Source: Tatlockia sp. (GTDB taxonomy: Bacteria > Pseudomonadota > Gammaproteobacteria > Legionellales > Legionellaceae). From it: a DNA stretch of 64,000 nt. The notes under the pieces are model-generated. The model was not told where the DNA came from, made no database searches, and was given only the letters and a program-made list of their open reading frames with translations. How positions within the stretch are numbered: the first letter of the stretch is position 1; each line of letters begins with the position of its first letter. The translations under genes were made by a program, and so were the position numbers. Positions 27,080 to 37,835 of the stretch are shown here, one piece after another. Location: assembly GCA_013697725.1 (NCBI GenBank), contig JACCWI010000024.1, forward strand, positions 124,001-188,000. Direction: 5' to 3'.

Positions 27080-28180
27080 TTATTTATTAATTATGAGATT
27101 TTGATTTTTCGCGAAATCATTCATAAACTCCACCAAACGTTCAACCCCTTCCAAGGGCATGGCGTTATACATTGAAGCTCGCAAGCCCCCAACAGTTCGA
27201 TGGCCTTTTAAGGATAAAAGTCCGCGAGCCTTTGCACCTTCAAGAAAAGCCTCTTCAAGGGAAGGATCGTTTAAAGTAAAACAAATATTGACTAAAGAAC
27301 GGGCTTCTTTCGCAATTTTACAATGATAAAAATCTGAGTTATCGATGCAGTCATAGATAAGCCCGGCTTTCTGACAATTTAATGTATACAGCGCCTGCAC
27401 GCCGCCTTTCTTTTTAACCCAATTGAACATTTTATTGGCTAAATAACAATTAAAGGTTGGTAAAGTGGCATAAGTGGAATTTGTTGAGCTAAAAGTGCGA
27501 TAATCAAGCATTGTCGGAATCTTAGTATTTGAAATAATGCCTAATAATTCTTCGGAAATTATAGCTAGAGTTAAGCCAGCATTAGCAATATTTTTTTGTG
27601 CTCCAGCAAAAATTAATCCGTAATCTCTAATACTTACAGGCTCACTTAATAGACAGGAAGTCATATCGGCAATAATTGTGGCTCCGGATACCGCGGGAAG
27701 AGCTGCGAAACGAATACCATTAACAGTTTCATTGGGAGTATAGTAAAAATATTTTGTACTTGTTTTAATCTGCCATTCTGCAAAGGCAGGAATTTTGGTG
27801 AATCCGTTATTTTCACCATTGGTTACACAATAAGCTTTCTTAAGTTTATTTGCTTCCTCGTAGGCTAATTTCGACCAAAGACCGGTTATTAAATATCCCG
27901 CTTCTTCGCCTTCAGAAAGAAAATTTAAAGGAACCATTGCAAATTGGGTTCTTGCTGCACCGCTTAAAAAAAGCACATGATAATCAGAAGGAATATCCAA
28001 AAGCTCGCGCAAAGAAGCTTCAGCTTCATTCATGAGCTCAGCAAAGGCAGGAGTACGGTGACCAATTTCAATTACAGACATTCCCAGATGTTGCCAGTCT
28101 AAAAGCTCAGTTTGAGCCTCTTTTAAAATGGACTCAGGCAACATAGAAGGGCCTGCCCCGAAATTATAACCTCTGGCCAT
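27080..28180 (-). CDS. serC: Phosphoserine aminotransferase
   Basis: 366 residues. It starts with YNFGAGPSMLPESILK, and FAGAQKNIANAGLT carries the PLP lysine (in AQKN). The final part has the KGHRTVGGLRASMYNAMP signature. It makes O-phosphoserine from 3-phosphohydroxypyruvate and also serves pyridoxal synthesis. It lies between gyrA (18 bp away) and aroA on the same strand; gyrA-serC-aroA-cmk-rpsA is a known gammaproteobacterial order. Confidence 0.95.
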   Translation of the reverse strand: MARGYNFGAGPSMLPESILKEAQTELLDWQHLGMSVIEIGHRTPAFAELMNEAEASLRELLDIPSDYHVLFLSGAARTQFAMVPLNFLSEGEEAGYLITGLWSKLAYEEANKLKKAYCVTNGENNGFTKIPAFAEWQIKTSTKYFYYTPNETVNGIRFAALPAVSGATIIADMTSCLLSEPVSIRDYGLIFAGAQKNIANAGLTLAIISEELLGIISNTKIPTMLDYRTFSSTNSTYATLPTFNCYLANKMFNWVKKKGGVQALYTLNCQKAGLIYDCIDNSDFYHCKIAKEARSLVNICFTLNDPSLEEAFLEGAKARGLLSLKGHRTVGGLRASMYNAMPLEGVERLVEFMNDFAKNQNLIINK

Positions 28181-28198
28181 AATTATCTTCCGTCATCT

Positions 28199-30799
28199 TT
28201 AATTTTCCTCTAAGGGCATGTCAGTTTCTGTAGGATCTTCCAAGTCAACAAGTTCATCGTTTTGAGTTGAGTGAATCTCTTCTATTCGTTGCATACCAAC
28301 GACCTGCTCTCCTGAGCTGACATTAATTAAACGCACCCCTTGAGTATTTCTACCGATTATTGATAGCTCACCCACCTTAAAACGAACCAAAGTACCCTGG
28401 TCGGTAATTAGCATAACTTCATCGCTATCACTAACTTGTAAGGAACGCACTACTTTTCCATTTCGTTCTGTAACTTGAATTGAAATAACACCCTGCCCTC
28501 CACGACCAGATACGCGGTATTCTTCAACATTGGTGCGTTTGCCATAACCATTTTCGGTTGCAGTTAGGATAGTACCCTCAGATTGAGCTACTACTAAAGA
28601 AATTACAGATTGCTTCTCAGTAAGACGAATTCCTCTCACACCGCGAGCGGTTCTTCCCATTGGCCTAACTAACTTTTCATCAAAGCGAATTACCTTACCT
28701 GCATCACTAAACAACATTATGTCTTTTGAACCATCAGTGATGTCAACACCAATCAAACGGTCATCATCATCTAAATCAACCGCAATAATACCATTCGCCC
28801 TAGGCCGACTGAAGGCTACGAGAGAGACTTTCTTAACCGTGCCCCGTTTAGTTGCCATGAATACGTAAAAATCTTCTAAAAATTCGCGCACTGGAAGCAT
28901 TGCCGTAATGGATTCATCTTCAGCAAGAGGTAAAATATTAACAATTGGTTTGCCACGAGAGATACGACTAGCCAAAGGTAACTGATAAGCTTTAAGCCAG
29001 TATAATTTGCCATGATCAGAGAAGCACAAAAGCGTGTCATGCGTGCTGGCAATTACCAAACGCTCAATAAAATCTTCATCTTTCACATTAGTTGCTGATT
29101 TACCTTTACCACCACGTCGTTGCGCTTGATAAGTTGAAATAGGCTGGTATTTTACATAACCCTGATGAGATAAGGTTACAACAACATCTTCCTCTGTGAT
29201 TAAATCTTCAATGGTCAAATCTTCTTGTGATGCTCGAATTTCGGTTCGGCGTGCATCGCCAAACTGTGCTTTTACCTCAACAAGTTCTTCATGAATAACT
29301 TCCATTAAGCGCTCAGGAGAACCCAGAATTTTGAGTAATTCTTTGATAACGCCTAATAACTCCTCAAATTCAGAAATAATTTTATCTTGCTCAAGAGCCG
29401 TTAAGCGATGCAGTCTTAAATCTAAAATTGCTTGAGCTTGAATTAGAGATAATCGATAACCGTCCTCGGTTAAACCAAAATCCGCAGACAAATCATCTGG
29501 ACGACAGGCATCAGAGCCTGCACTTTTCAACATCGACGCAACCATGCCATGTTGCCACAAACGTGCCAACAACGATTCTTTAGCTTCCTGCGGAGTAGCT
29601 GATTGTTTAATAAGTGCAATCATCTCGTCGATATTCGCAAGAGCAATCCCGAGACCTTCCAGGATATGAGCTCGATTACGTGCTTTCTTTAATTCAAAAA
29701 TAGTTCGGCGAGTTACTACTTCCCGTCGGTGTTTAATAAAAGCAACTAAAATTTCTTTGATATTTAGAGTGCGAGGCTGTCCATCAACCAAGGCAACCAT
29801 ATTAATACCAAAAACATTTTGCATCTGAGTATGAGCATATAAATTATTGAGAATAACTTCGGCAACTTCTCCACGCTTTAACTCAATAACAACACGCATA
29901 CCTTGTTTGTCGGATTCATCGCGTAAACCTGAGATACCTTCAAGACGTTTTTCTCGCACGAGGTCTGCAATTTTTTCAACCAAACGCGCTTTATTAACTT
30001 GATAGGGAAGTTCATGGATAATTATAGCTTGGCGACCTGTTTGGCTGTCGGTTTCTATTTCTGTGCGTGCACGAATAGAGATACGTCCTCGACCCGTTCT
30101 ATAAGCCTGTAAAATTCCACCGCGACCATTAATAATAGCTGCTGTGGGAAAATCTGGGCCCGGAATATATTCTAATAAATCATCAATGGTTAATTCAGGA
30201 TCAGCCACTAAAGCAAGGCAAGCATTGACTACTTCAGTAAGGTTATGGGGAGGAATGTTTGTTGCCATGCCCACTGCAATCCCGGAAGAGCCATTTACTA
30301 ACAAATTAGGAATTCGCGAAGGCATAACGACAGGGGCAAATTCTGTTTCATCGTAGTTAGGACTAAAATCAACTGTCTCTTTTTCGAGATCAGCAAGCAA
30401 AGCATGTGCGACTTTTGACATTCTGATTTCGGTATAACGCATTGCTGCTGCGGAATCGCCATCCACGGAACCAAAGTTACCCTGTCCATCAACTAGCATG
30501 TAACGCATGGAAAAAGGCTGAGCCATACGAACAATAGTATCGTAGACAGCAGTATCACCATGTGGATGGTATTTACCGATCACGTCACCTACTACCCGCG
30601 CCGACTTTTTATAAGGTTTATTCCAATCGTTATTCAATACACTCATGGCAAATAAAACACGTCGATGCACAGGCTTTAACCCATCACGTACATCAGGCAA
30701 AGCACGACCAACAATAACGCTCATAGCATAATCGAGATAGGATTGTTTTAATTCGTCTTCGATATTAACAGGTATAACTTCTTTTGCTGAATAAACCAT
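28199..30799 (-). CDS. gyrA: DNA gyrase subunit A
   Basis: 866 residues from the ATG of [19 protein letters not shown]. The catalytic tyrosine lies in [12 protein letters not shown]. The quinolone region reads [13 protein letters not shown]: threonine at the E. coli Ser83 position and aspartate at Asp87. Threonine here is normal in Legionella and Pseudomonas, so no resistance mutation is evident. The C-terminal beta-pinwheel has the GyrA box QRRGGKGK and several degenerate repeats. The frame continues to a GTG at 30850, but the internal ATG matches the family start. GyrA works with GyrB to introduce negative supercoils. Confidence 0.96.
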   Translation of the reverse strand: MVYSAKEVIPVNIEDELKQSYLDYAMSVIVGRALPDVRDGLKPVHRRVLFAMSVLNNDWNKPYKKSARVVGDVIGKYHPHGDTAVYDTIVRMAQPFSMRYMLVDGQGNFGSVDGDSAAAMRYTEIRMSKVAHALLADLEKETVDFSPNYDETEFAPVVMPSRIPNLLVNGSSGIAVGMATNIPPHNLTEVVNACLALVADPELTIDDLLEYIPGPDFPTAAIINGRGGILQAYRTGRGRISIRARTEIETDSQTGRQAIIIHELPYQVNKARLVEKIADLVREKRLEGISGLRDESDKQGMRVVIELKRGEVAEVILNNLYAHTQMQNVFGINMVALVDGQPRTLNIKEILVAFIKHRREVVTRRTIFELKKARNRAHILEGLGIALANIDEMIALIKQSATPQEAKESLLARLWQHGMVASMLKSAGSDACRPDDLSADFGLTEDGYRLSLIQAQAILDLRLHRLTALEQDKIISEFEELLGVIKELLKILGSPERLMEVIHEELVEVKAQFGDARRTEIRASQEDLTIEDLITEEDVVVTLSHQGYVKYQPISTYQAQRRGGKGKSATNVKDEDFIERLVIASTHDTLLCFSDHGKLYWLKAYQLPLASRISRGKPIVNILPLAEDESITAMLPVREFLEDFYVFMATKRGTVKKVSLVAFSRPRANGIIAVDLDDDDRLIGVDITDGSKDIMLFSDAGKVIRFDEKLVRPMGRTARGVRGIRLTEKQSVISLVVAQSEGTILTATENGYGKRTNVEEYRVSGRGGQGVISIQVTERNGKVVRSLQVSDSDEVMLITDQGTLVRFKVGELSIIGRNTQGVRLINVSSGEQVVGMQRIEEIHSTQNDELVDLEDPTETDMPLEEN

Positions 30800-31123
30800 C
30801 TTAGGGATGCATCCTTTAGCAACGATGAATTTAGCCTGAGAGGATACCACAGTGACAAGTTTAATTGAATCACTCTGCCCTTCACTTTTAGCAGGTAATC
30901 AAAGAGTATTTTATTAAATAATTTTAGAGCACATTTAAAGCTAACCACCTCTGTCCAAGGGGTTTCCTCTGAAATTTCTATATTTAATGATAAAACTGCA
31001 TCATACTCGCTATTTGATAAGCTAATTCAAGGGATAAATTGACTGTATGTAGGCATTTTTATATAGTTCTGCCCACAGTTATGAGTAAAGGCTGTCAAAG
31101 CCATTTTAATTTGAGGAGACGCG
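30800..31123. other. Divergent gyrA-gltA intergenic region
   Basis: 324 bp between divergent gyrA and gltA. It contains the gltA promoter listed separately. A gyrA promoter should lie on the minus strand but no clear -35/-10 pair was settled on. No gene is seen. Confidence 0.5.
31039..31067 (+). promoter_or_regulatory. Sigma-70-type promoter of gltA
   Basis: TTGACT (31039-31044), a 17 bp spacer and TATAGT (31062-31067) form a near-consensus promoter. The start point would be near 31074, leaving about a 50 base leader before the gltA ATG. Confidence 0.65.
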
Positions 31124-32395
31124 ATGACAACGAAAATTGCACGACTAAGCATAGACGGCCATAATCCAATTGATTTACCAATCTACAGCCCAACCTTAGG
31201 CAATGATGTAGTAGACATTAATAAATTGAGTGAAACAGGTATGTTTACCTATGATCCCGGTTTTGTTTCTACTGCAGCTTGCGAATCTAAAATTACTTAT
31301 ATCGATGGCGATAATGGAATTTTGCTTTATCGTGGTTATCCAATTGAACAACTGGCAGAGAAAAAAGACTTTCTTGATGTAAGTTACCTTCTTCTGAATG
31401 GCGAACTGCCGGATATCAAACAAAAAGAAGATTTTGTTAGCCTCATCAATAATCACACTATGGTACATCAGCAGATGTATAATTTTTTAAATGGTTTTCG
31501 CCGTGACGCACATCCAATGGCGATTATGGTGGGGATTGTTGGTGCCTTATCTGCTTTCTATCATGAATCAATGGACTTAACCAATCAGCATGATCGCTAT
31601 ATTTCTGCAATTCGCTTAATTGCAAAAATGCCTACCCTGGCTGCAATGAGTTATAAATATTCAATCGGCCAACCTTATATGTATCCGCAAAATAAATTGA
31701 GCTATGCGGAGAATTTTTTGCACATGATGTTTGGCGTACCCTCGGAAGATTTTGTAATAAATCAAGTTATTGTTGATGCAATAGATACTATTTTTACTTT
31801 ACATGCGGATCATGAGCAAAATGCCTCTACTTCAACAGTTCGCTTAGCAGGATCTACAGGGGCGAATCCTTTCGCATGTATTTCAGCAGGTATTGGCGCT
31901 TTATGGGGTCCTGCACATGGTGGGGCTAATGAAGCCTGTCTAAATATGCTCAAGGAAATAGGCGATATCAAGCATATAAATCATTATATTAAACGCGCAA
32001 AAGATAAAGATGATCCTTTCCGGTTAATGGGTTTTGGACACCGAGTTTATAAAAGTTATGATCCCCGTGCCAAAGTAATGCGCAATACTTGTCATCAAGT
32101 ATTAACAGCGGTTGGCGCTAAAGATGCACCGTTGTTTAAATTAGCAATGGAGCTTGAGCGTATTGCGCTGGAAGATGACTACTTTGTGGAGAAAAAACTC
32201 TATCCTAACGTTGACTTTTATTCGGGAATAACTCTTAGTGCCATTGGGATTCCTACTAATATGTATACCGTAATTTTTGCTCTGGCAAGAACAGTGGGAT
32301 GGATGTCACACTGGATGGAAATGGTTGCTGGTAAGTCTAAAATTGGCAGACCGCGTCAACTTTACACTGGAGAAAAGCAAAGAGAAGTGTCCTGA
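31124..32395 (+). CDS. gltA: Citrate synthase (type II)
   Basis: 423 residues. Active-site signatures are complete: [47 protein letters not shown], and the aspartate region [10 protein letters not shown]. It condenses acetyl-CoA with oxaloacetate to begin the TCA cycle. GAGGAG lies 6 bp upstream of the ATG. Its length and N-terminal extension fit the hexameric, NADH-regulated gammaproteobacterial type. It has its own promoter and a long downstream hairpin. Confidence 0.97.
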   Translation: MTTKIARLSIDGHNPIDLPIYSPTLGNDVVDINKLSETGMFTYDPGFVSTAACESKITYIDGDNGILLYRGYPIEQLAEKKDFLDVSYLLLNGELPDIKQKEDFVSLINNHTMVHQQMYNFLNGFRRDAHPMAIMVGIVGALSAFYHESMDLTNQHDRYISAIRLIAKMPTLAAMSYKYSIGQPYMYPQNKLSYAENFLHMMFGVPSEDFVINQVIVDAIDTIFTLHADHEQNASTSTVRLAGSTGANPFACISAGIGALWGPAHGGANEACLNMLKEIGDIKHINHYIKRAKDKDDPFRLMGFGHRVYKSYDPRAKVMRNTCHQVLTAVGAKDAPLFKLAMELERIALEDDYFVEKKLYPNVDFYSGITLSAIGIPTNMYTVIFALARTVGWMSHWMEMVAGKSKIGRPRQLYTGEKQREVS

Positions 32396-32402
32396 TTTCA
32401 AT

Positions 32403-32439
32403 ATTAATGTCATTCCTGAGTATCAGGAATGACATTAAT
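32403..32439 (+). terminator. Perfect 17 bp hairpin after gltA
   Basis: ATTAATGTCATTCCTGA, a GTA loop, then its exact complement ends at 32439. It lies 8 bp past the gltA stop. There is no long T-run after it, so it may work as a terminator or as a stable mRNA 3' end. Confidence 0.65.
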
Positions 32440-32582
32440 TCGTTTACCCATTCGAAATCGTTTACATATCTGAAGAAATCAGACAGATAAGAATATCTTA
32501 TTGATCCTATCAATTTAATTGAATTTATTTATTAAAAATTTCTTTTATTATAAGAGCTGAACTTGATTAAAAGGCACTTAGT

Positions 32583-33269
32583 ATGAAGACGAAAAAAGAT
32601 TTAAAAAAAGATTCATTAAATAATTTACCTATTGATTTAGTACATATTATTTTAAATCAATTACCCACTTATACCTTTCTATCTATTGTGAGTACTAATA
32701 AAAAATTAGCTCAACTGGCAAAGAATGAAGAATTAGTTTTTAAAAGATCGAGAGTATTTATAGCTTTGATGCAACGTGCATTTGATGAATTATTAAGAGA
32801 ACAAGATTTAGTTTATGACGAGTATGGCCCGAACCATCAAGAAGTAGCTGACAAATATAAAGCGAGATTCGTATCGCTCATGCAGAGATTAATAGCTAAT
32901 AAAATTAAAGGGGTTGATGAATTTTTGTCAGATAAGGGCCACCTTAATAGCAATCGTTTTTTCCAAAACCATCCATCCTTTCCACGATCTAATCAACACT
33001 TGGGGGAACATCTTTTAATTGCTTTAGGGATTTTTCTTGGCGGTAGCCTAATTTTAGCTTGTATTTTTTCAGCAATATTTGCCGTTACTTTAACGATGCC
33101 TTTGAGCTTAACGTTAACCTTATCTTTATCTTGTGGGATTGGGGCTCTTATTGGCCTAATAAGTTGTATTAGTCTTCATTTACAAGCAATAAGTCCTCCA
33201 AACGATAATATCTCTGTTATTGAAGAACTCATCAAAGAAAAACCAGTTGCAGTAATGACCCCGATTTAA
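32583..33269 (+). CDS. F-box protein with C-terminal membrane hairpin, effector candidate
   Basis: 228 residues. Residues ~12-50 form an F-box: LNNLPIDLVHIILNQLP, then FLSIVSTNKKLAQLA. This domain is eukaryotic and binds Skp1 in SCF ubiquitin ligases; Legionella effectors such as LegU1 and AnkB carry it. A helical middle follows (60-140). Residues ~143-205 hold two long hydrophobic segments, then a short tail with IEELIKEKP. No substrate-binding LRR, ankyrin or WD repeat is present, so the hydrophobic part may place the protein in a host membrane. Secretion is inferred from domain type and genus. No PmrA-like site was found upstream. Confidence 0.75.
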   Translation: MKTKKDLKKDSLNNLPIDLVHIILNQLPTYTFLSIVSTNKKLAQLAKNEELVFKRSRVFIALMQRAFDELLREQDLVYDEYGPNHQEVADKYKARFVSLMQRLIANKIKGVDEFLSDKGHLNSNRFFQNHPSFPRSNQHLGEHLLIALGIFLGGSLILACIFSAIFAVTLTMPLSLTLTLSLSCGIGALIGLISCISLHLQAISPPNDNISVIEELIKEKPVAVMTPI

Positions 33270-33510
33270 GGGCTACAATCGAATTCTCATGTAATTGCTG
33301 GTTACCTAGATTTTGTCTGTAACGCTTGATCTAAGGGCAATAATTCGAAGACTGCTCCTGGCCTTGCATATAAAATCTTGTGTTGTAAGCTAACTGGCTA
33401 CCTAGCATTAATTGCTTAATTATTGTAGGCTAACGCCTTATAGCATTCTTTCTCTAATAAAGCGCTAGCCGTATGTAATCATTATACAGAATATAAAGAG
33501 AGGGTTTTTC

Positions 33511-33882
33511 ATGCGTTATTCAGGTTATCTTACTAAGTTAATTCCGTTAGTTATGATGTTATTAGCTGCTATTTTATTATTTTATCCTTTACAAGTTATA
33601 GTTCAAAAATCTATTCAGCCTTTACAAAAAGCAGGCGCAACAATTCCTATTGCTTCTGGCTGGATTAAAGTTAAAGACTCAATTTTACCGACGATTAAAT
33701 TTAATGAAGGAACCTTGGGCGGTCAGGCTGTAACTCACTTAGGCAACTCACTTTATCAAATTTCTAAATATATTCTGCCTGCAGGTTTAATAGTTACAAT
33801 GCTATTTAGTATTTTTTTAGTATTAGGGTTGGAATTGAAAGGATATATTGAAAAACGTTATAAATTAACTAAAAACAAATGA
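33511..33882 (+). CDS. Small bitopic membrane protein of unknown function
   Basis: 123 residues with two hydrophobic helices (about 10-32 and 90-112) and a ~55-residue loop between them containing GATIPIASGWIKVKDSILP. The C-terminal tail is basic (GYIEKRYKLTKNK), which suggests both ends are cytoplasmic and the loop periplasmic. AGAGAGGG lies 5-6 bp upstream of the ATG. No family is recognised. A REP-like palindrome follows its stop. Confidence 0.6.
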   Translation: MRYSGYLTKLIPLVMMLLAAILLFYPLQVIVQKSIQPLQKAGATIPIASGWIKVKDSILPTIKFNEGTLGGQAVTHLGNSLYQISKYILPAGLIVTMLFSIFLVLGLELKGYIEKRYKLTKNK

Positions 33883-33892
33883 AAGAGAGATC

Positions 33893-33918
33893 TAGCCTGG
33901 TTGCAAACAACCAGGCTA
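33893..33918. repeat. REP-like palindrome between convergent genes
   Basis: TAGCCTGGTTG-caaa-CAACCAGGCTA is a perfect 11 bp inverted repeat. It has the same core as the copy at 17046-17073. It sits between two convergent stops and could serve as a two-way terminator. Confidence 0.7.
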
Positions 33919-33949
33919 CTACGAAAAGATTTAGATAATTCAGAATCCA

Positions 33950-34327
33950 CTATTTTAATCTACTCTTTGCTTCTTCCCAAATGTCCATCAAGTCCTTAAA
34001 CGGCATACCATTTAAATTAGCTAATTTTTTCTCTTCGGCAATCAGTTTTACTTCATTAAGACGCAGCTCAAATTTATTACAGGTTTTAGTCAAAGTTTCT
34101 TCTGGATCTAATTTACAAAATACGCATAATGAAAAAACCGCATGTAGCAAGTCACCAAGTTCTTCTTGTAAAGCAGCCTGATTTTCAGCTGGGTTTGAAT
34201 TTAAATGTTCTTCAACCTCAATACATTCGCTTTTAATTTGCTCCATAATCTGAGCAGTCGTTTCCCATTGAAAACCAAAGCCCGTTGCTTCGTTTTCCAA
34301 TTTGACAATCTTATCTAATAAATTCAT
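33950..34327 (-). CDS. Single-domain MazG-like NTP pyrophosphohydrolase
   Basis: 125 residues, about half the size of full MazG, which has two domains. The metal-binding helices are visible: ECIEVEEHL and EELGDLLHAVF, giving the ExxE...ExxD pattern. Such proteins cleave NTPs to NMP and PPi and are thought to clean the nucleotide pool. The C-terminal LNGMPFKDLMDIWEEAK resembles the MazG end. The gene starts 16 bp after the glpK stop on the same strand, so it is probably co-transcribed with glpK. Confidence 0.75.
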   Translation of the reverse strand: MNLLDKIVKLENEATGFGFQWETTAQIMEQIKSECIEVEEHLNSNPAENQAALQEELGDLLHAVFSLCVFCKLDPEETLTKTCNKFELRLNEVKLIAEEKKLANLNGMPFKDLMDIWEEAKSRLK

Positions 34328-34343
34328 AAGTGTACCTTATTAA

Positions 34344-35807
34344 TTAATTTTTCAGCAGGCTAACTGCCCTTTGCCAGCCTAGATAATTGGTCTCACTTTC
34401 ATCATTTATTTCAGGATTAAAAGTCTGCTGACAAACCCAGGATTGCTCCAAATCGCTAAGCGAGGAAACTAAACCACAGCCGATAGACGCAATCATAGCG
34501 ATACCCTGTGCCGTAGTTTCAACATCGACAGGAGACTGCACTTTTAATCCACAAAGGGTAGCTAAGAATTGTAGGAGCCACTCGTTGGTCGCCATCCCTC
34601 CATCAACTCTTAAACCAGCTAATTCAATTTTGCTATCATCGCGCATCGAGGTTAGTACATCTCTGGTTTGATAGCAAACACTCTCCAGTGCAGCACGAGC
34701 TATATGAGCCGCAGTGCTACTCAACGAGAGTCCTAGCAAGATAGCGCCCTTGGAGCTTAGCCAATGAGGTGCACCTAAACCCGTAAAGGAAGGAACAAGA
34801 TAGACCCCTTCATTTGAAGCGATGCTTTTTGCTAAACTTTCAGTATCAGAAGCTACATTGATAATTTTTAACCCATCACGCAACCATTTTACGATAGAGC
34901 CGGCTTGATACAAGCTACCCTCTAATCCATAGATCGTCTGTCCTTTTATGCGATAGGCAATAGTTGTCAACAATTTATGCTGGGATAAAACAGGTTTGGT
35001 TCCTGTATTCATTAAGAGAAAACCACCAGTACCAAAGGTGGCTTTAACCATACCATGCTTAAAACAATGCTGACCAATTAGACCCGCTTGTTGATCACCG
35101 GCAACAGCAGTTATAGGGATTTTTAATGGGAGTTCCTTACATTCAATCTTGCCAAAAAAGGCATCGGTCGCATAAACTTCGGGCAAAACTGAGGCGGGAA
35201 TGTCAAAGAGTTCGAGTAACTCTTCATCCCAACATTGTTCAAAAATATTATATAAGAGTGTACGAGATGCATTAGATACATCGGTTAGATGGGCCTTAGA
35301 ACCGGTGAGCCGCCATAACAAAAAACTGTCCACTGTCCCAAAAGCAAGTTGATTTTTAGCAGCAAGTTCTTTAGCTCCAGGGCAATTCTCTAGTAGCCAG
35401 CGTAGTTTACTCGCAGAAAAATAGGGATCGGGCACTAATCCTGTTTTTTTCTGAATTAATTCTTGTTTATCTCTTAACGTTTCGCAAAATGATTGAGTGC
35501 GCCGGTCTTGCCAAACAATTGCCGGTGCCAGGCATTTACCCGTTTGCTTATCCCAGATCAACGTAGTTTCTCGTTGATTGGTTATCCCGCAAGCGATCAC
35601 ATCCTGCAAATCAACTGTTGAAACTACCTCGTTTATTACTTGAACTGTTTTTTGCCAGATCTCTTCAGGATCATGTTCAACCCAGCCTTGCCGAGGATAA
35701 AACTGCTTAAGTGGATACTGACTTTTCTTGACTAATTCACCCTTCGCTGTATAAAGCATCGCGCGTGTACTACTGGTTCCTTGATCAAGGGCAAGAAGAT
35801 AAGTCAT
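34344..35807 (-). CDS. glpK: Glycerol kinase
   Basis: 487 residues. ALDQGTSSTRAMLY is the ATP phosphate-binding loop, followed by WVEHDPEEIW, ACGITNQRETTLIWD, and the second nucleotide motif GLRVDGGMATNEWL. It makes glycerol-3-phosphate from glycerol in the cytoplasm. It is divergent from glpD, which oxidises the product, so together they form a glycerol-use locus. No glpF or glpR is seen next to them. Confidence 0.95.
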   Translation of the reverse strand: MTYLLALDQGTSSTRAMLYTAKGELVKKSQYPLKQFYPRQGWVEHDPEEIWQKTVQVINEVVSTVDLQDVIACGITNQRETTLIWDKQTGKCLAPAIVWQDRRTQSFCETLRDKQELIQKKTGLVPDPYFSASKLRWLLENCPGAKELAAKNQLAFGTVDSFLLWRLTGSKAHLTDVSNASRTLLYNIFEQCWDEELLELFDIPASVLPEVYATDAFFGKIECKELPLKIPITAVAGDQQAGLIGQHCFKHGMVKATFGTGGFLLMNTGTKPVLSQHKLLTTIAYRIKGQTIYGLEGSLYQAGSIVKWLRDGLKIINVASDTESLAKSIASNEGVYLVPSFTGLGAPHWLSSKGAILLGLSLSSTAAHIARAALESVCYQTRDVLTSMRDDSKIELAGLRVDGGMATNEWLLQFLATLCGLKVQSPVDVETTAQGIAMIASIGCGLVSSLSDLEQSWVCQQTFNPEINDESETNYLGWQRAVSLLKN

Positions 35808-35922
35808 TGCTTTTTATTTTCCTATAATGATAATTAGAACTAGAATTAAATTTACCTTTTTTATCAAGCTGTTTAGGGTAAATGCCGATAACATTCTATA
35901 CGCTTTTTGCGGAGACCAAAAC

Positions 35923-37422
35923 ATGGATCAGCTTTATGATGTCGCGATTATTGGTGGAGGTATCAATGGCTGTGGCGCAGCGGCTGATGCGGCACTTCGA
36001 GGCCTTTCCGTTATTTTGATAGAAAAAGACGATCTTGCTTCTAAAACATCATCCTCTAGCTCTAAATTAATCCATGGTGGTTTAAGATATCTTGAGCATT
36101 ATGATTTTGCCTTAGTAAAAAAAGCCTTGGATGAACGCCAACTCTTATTAGATTTAGCCCCTTATCTAGTCCATCCTCTTCCCATTGTTTTGCCTTACCG
36201 ACGAGAAATGCGTCCTTCCTGGCTGTTGCGTACAGGCTTTTTTTTCTATGATAATTTAAGCCGGAAAAATGAACTGCCAAAATCAAAATTAATCCGCCGC
36301 TCTGCTAGTCCCAACTATTTTTCTCCTTTAAATGCTAGCTATAAAAAAGGATTTTTATTTTATGATTGCAAAACAGATGACTCGAGACTGACTATCGCTA
36401 ATGCCTTACAGGCCAAAGAAAATGGAGCCTTAATATTAACCAATACGGAATTAGTGGAGACAAAAGTCCAGGATAATTACTGGCAACTTAAAATTCAACC
36501 GAAATCAGGTCGGCAGCAATGGATTAATGCCAGGTCAATTGTCAATGCAAGTGGGCCTTGGGTAGAATCAGTTAATAAATTATTAAATATTAATACAAAA
36601 TATAAAATGTCTTTAGTTAAGGGTTCCCATATAGTTGTTAATAAACTGTATGAAGGTGATTTTGCCTATCTCTTACAAAATCAGGACCAACGAATTATAT
36701 TCATCGTTCCCTATCAGGGCCACACGATGATTGGCACTACAGACGTTGCATATAACGGCTCTTTGGACGAAATAGCTATTTCCCAGGAAGAAATTAGATA
36801 CCTATTTGAATTAGTCAGTTCATACTTTTCAAAACAACTAATGCCAAAAAATATAATCAATAGTTGGAGTGGCGTCAGACCATTAATTGCTGCTGAGAAT
36901 GAAAAACTGAGCGCAATAAGCCGGGATTATAATGTTCATTATAATACCGCCCCCGCTCCAGTAGTCACAATTTATGGCGGAAAAATCACTACCTACAGGC
37001 AATCTTCTCTGGAGGCGATCAATCAATTGAGTCAATTATTTCCAGGTCTAATGGCATCACAATCTGCGCATATACCTCTTCCAGGCTCAACTCTTAAAGA
37101 CTGGAACTATGAGAGCTATTTGTATCATGCTCGTGAAAAATACTTTTGGCTAACAGAAACTCTAAGAGAACGATATCTTGCTAATTATGGTACGCGTACC
37201 GAATTATTGTTAAACAATTGCAGTTGTATAGAAGATTTAGGTCAAGATTTCGGTAATGGCCTTTATCGTATTGAGATTGATTTTTTGCAACGAGAAGAAT
37301 GGGCAACAACTTGCGAAGATATACTCTGGCGCCGTACAAAGTTGGGTTTGGAATTTCCTCGCGAGAATTTGATTCATCTAGCGAAATATCTAGTACATAA
37401 TCCTATTCACGAGACTAGTTAA
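35923..37422 (+). CDS. glpD: FAD-dependent glycerol-3-phosphate dehydrogenase (aerobic)
   Basis: 499 residues from the chosen ATG. The FAD-binding start DVAIIGGGINGCGAAADAAL is followed by SSSSKLIHGGLRYLEHYDF, both GlpD signatures. It feeds electrons from glycerol-3-phosphate into the quinone pool at the inner membrane and yields DHAP. The frame opens at 35827, but GGAG 8 bp before the ATG at 35923 and the family N-terminus decide the start. It is divergent from glpK. Confidence 0.95.
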   Translation: MDQLYDVAIIGGGINGCGAAADAALRGLSVILIEKDDLASKTSSSSSKLIHGGLRYLEHYDFALVKKALDERQLLLDLAPYLVHPLPIVLPYRREMRPSWLLRTGFFFYDNLSRKNELPKSKLIRRSASPNYFSPLNASYKKGFLFYDCKTDDSRLTIANALQAKENGALILTNTELVETKVQDNYWQLKIQPKSGRQQWINARSIVNASGPWVESVNKLLNINTKYKMSLVKGSHIVVNKLYEGDFAYLLQNQDQRIIFIVPYQGHTMIGTTDVAYNGSLDEIAISQEEIRYLFELVSSYFSKQLMPKNIINSWSGVRPLIAAENEKLSAISRDYNVHYNTAPAPVVTIYGGKITTYRQSSLEAINQLSQLFPGLMASQSAHIPLPGSTLKDWNYESYLYHAREKYFWLTETLRERYLANYGTRTELLLNNCSCIEDLGQDFGNGLYRIEIDFLQREEWATTCEDILWRRTKLGLEFPRENLIHLAKYLVHNPIHETS

Positions 37423-37434
37423 ACCAAGTTAATG

Positions 37435-37460
37435 GAGACCTGGTTTTATGCAATCAGGCT
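37435..37460. repeat. Degenerate REP-like hairpin
   Basis: AGACCTGGTT...AATCAGGCT forms an imperfect hairpin related to the two perfect TAGCCTGGTTG palindromes of this window. It lies between the convergent stops of glpD and the thioredoxin-like gene. Confidence 0.45.
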
Positions 37461-37472
37461 AAGCAATTTCTA

Positions 37473-37835
37473 CTAATCTTCTTCCTTATCAATTTTTGCA
37501 CGAATCTCAGTCACATCTACAGTAATAGCCTGATTAACCAAATCTTTGAGCGTAGATTCAGGCATTGCCCCTGCTTCAGAGTAAATGAGAATACCTTGTT
37601 TAAAAATCATAAGATGAGGTATAGAACGAATTTGTAAATTTTCAGCTAGCTCAGTTTCTTCTTCGATATTAACTTTTGTAAAATTTATAGAAGGATTTTC
37701 TTTGGCAACGTGCTCATAAACTCGGGCGAATTGCTTACATGGCGCGCACCATTCTGCCCAAAAATCGACAAACACCAGTTCATGGGTAGCTATCATAGTA
37801 TCGAATTGGCCAGTTTTAAGGGTATTAATTGACAT
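37473..37835 (-). CDS. Thioredoxin-family protein
   Basis: 120 residues. It has the active site WCAPC in [20 protein letters not shown] and the cis-proline region [13 protein letters not shown], so it is a complete thioredoxin fold without signal peptide. The last ~25 residues are an acidic extension ([11 protein letters not shown]). AAGGAG lies 6 bp upstream of the ATG at 37835, which decides that start over the longer frame to 37889. The start overlaps the end of adk by 11 bp, so the genes are coupled. It is a cytoplasmic disulfide reductase by family. Confidence 0.85.
   Translation of the reverse strand: MSINTLKTGQFDTMIATHELVFVDFWAEWCAPCKQFARVYEHVAKENPSINFTKVNIEEETELAENLQIRSIPHLMIFKQGILIYSEAGAMPESTLKDLVNQAITVDVTEIRAKIDKEED

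Noticed and set aside
30299..30560. Quinolone-resistance change in gyrA (Thr at the Ser83 position)
   Set aside because: Threonine at this place is wild type in Legionella and Pseudomonas; Asp87 is unchanged.
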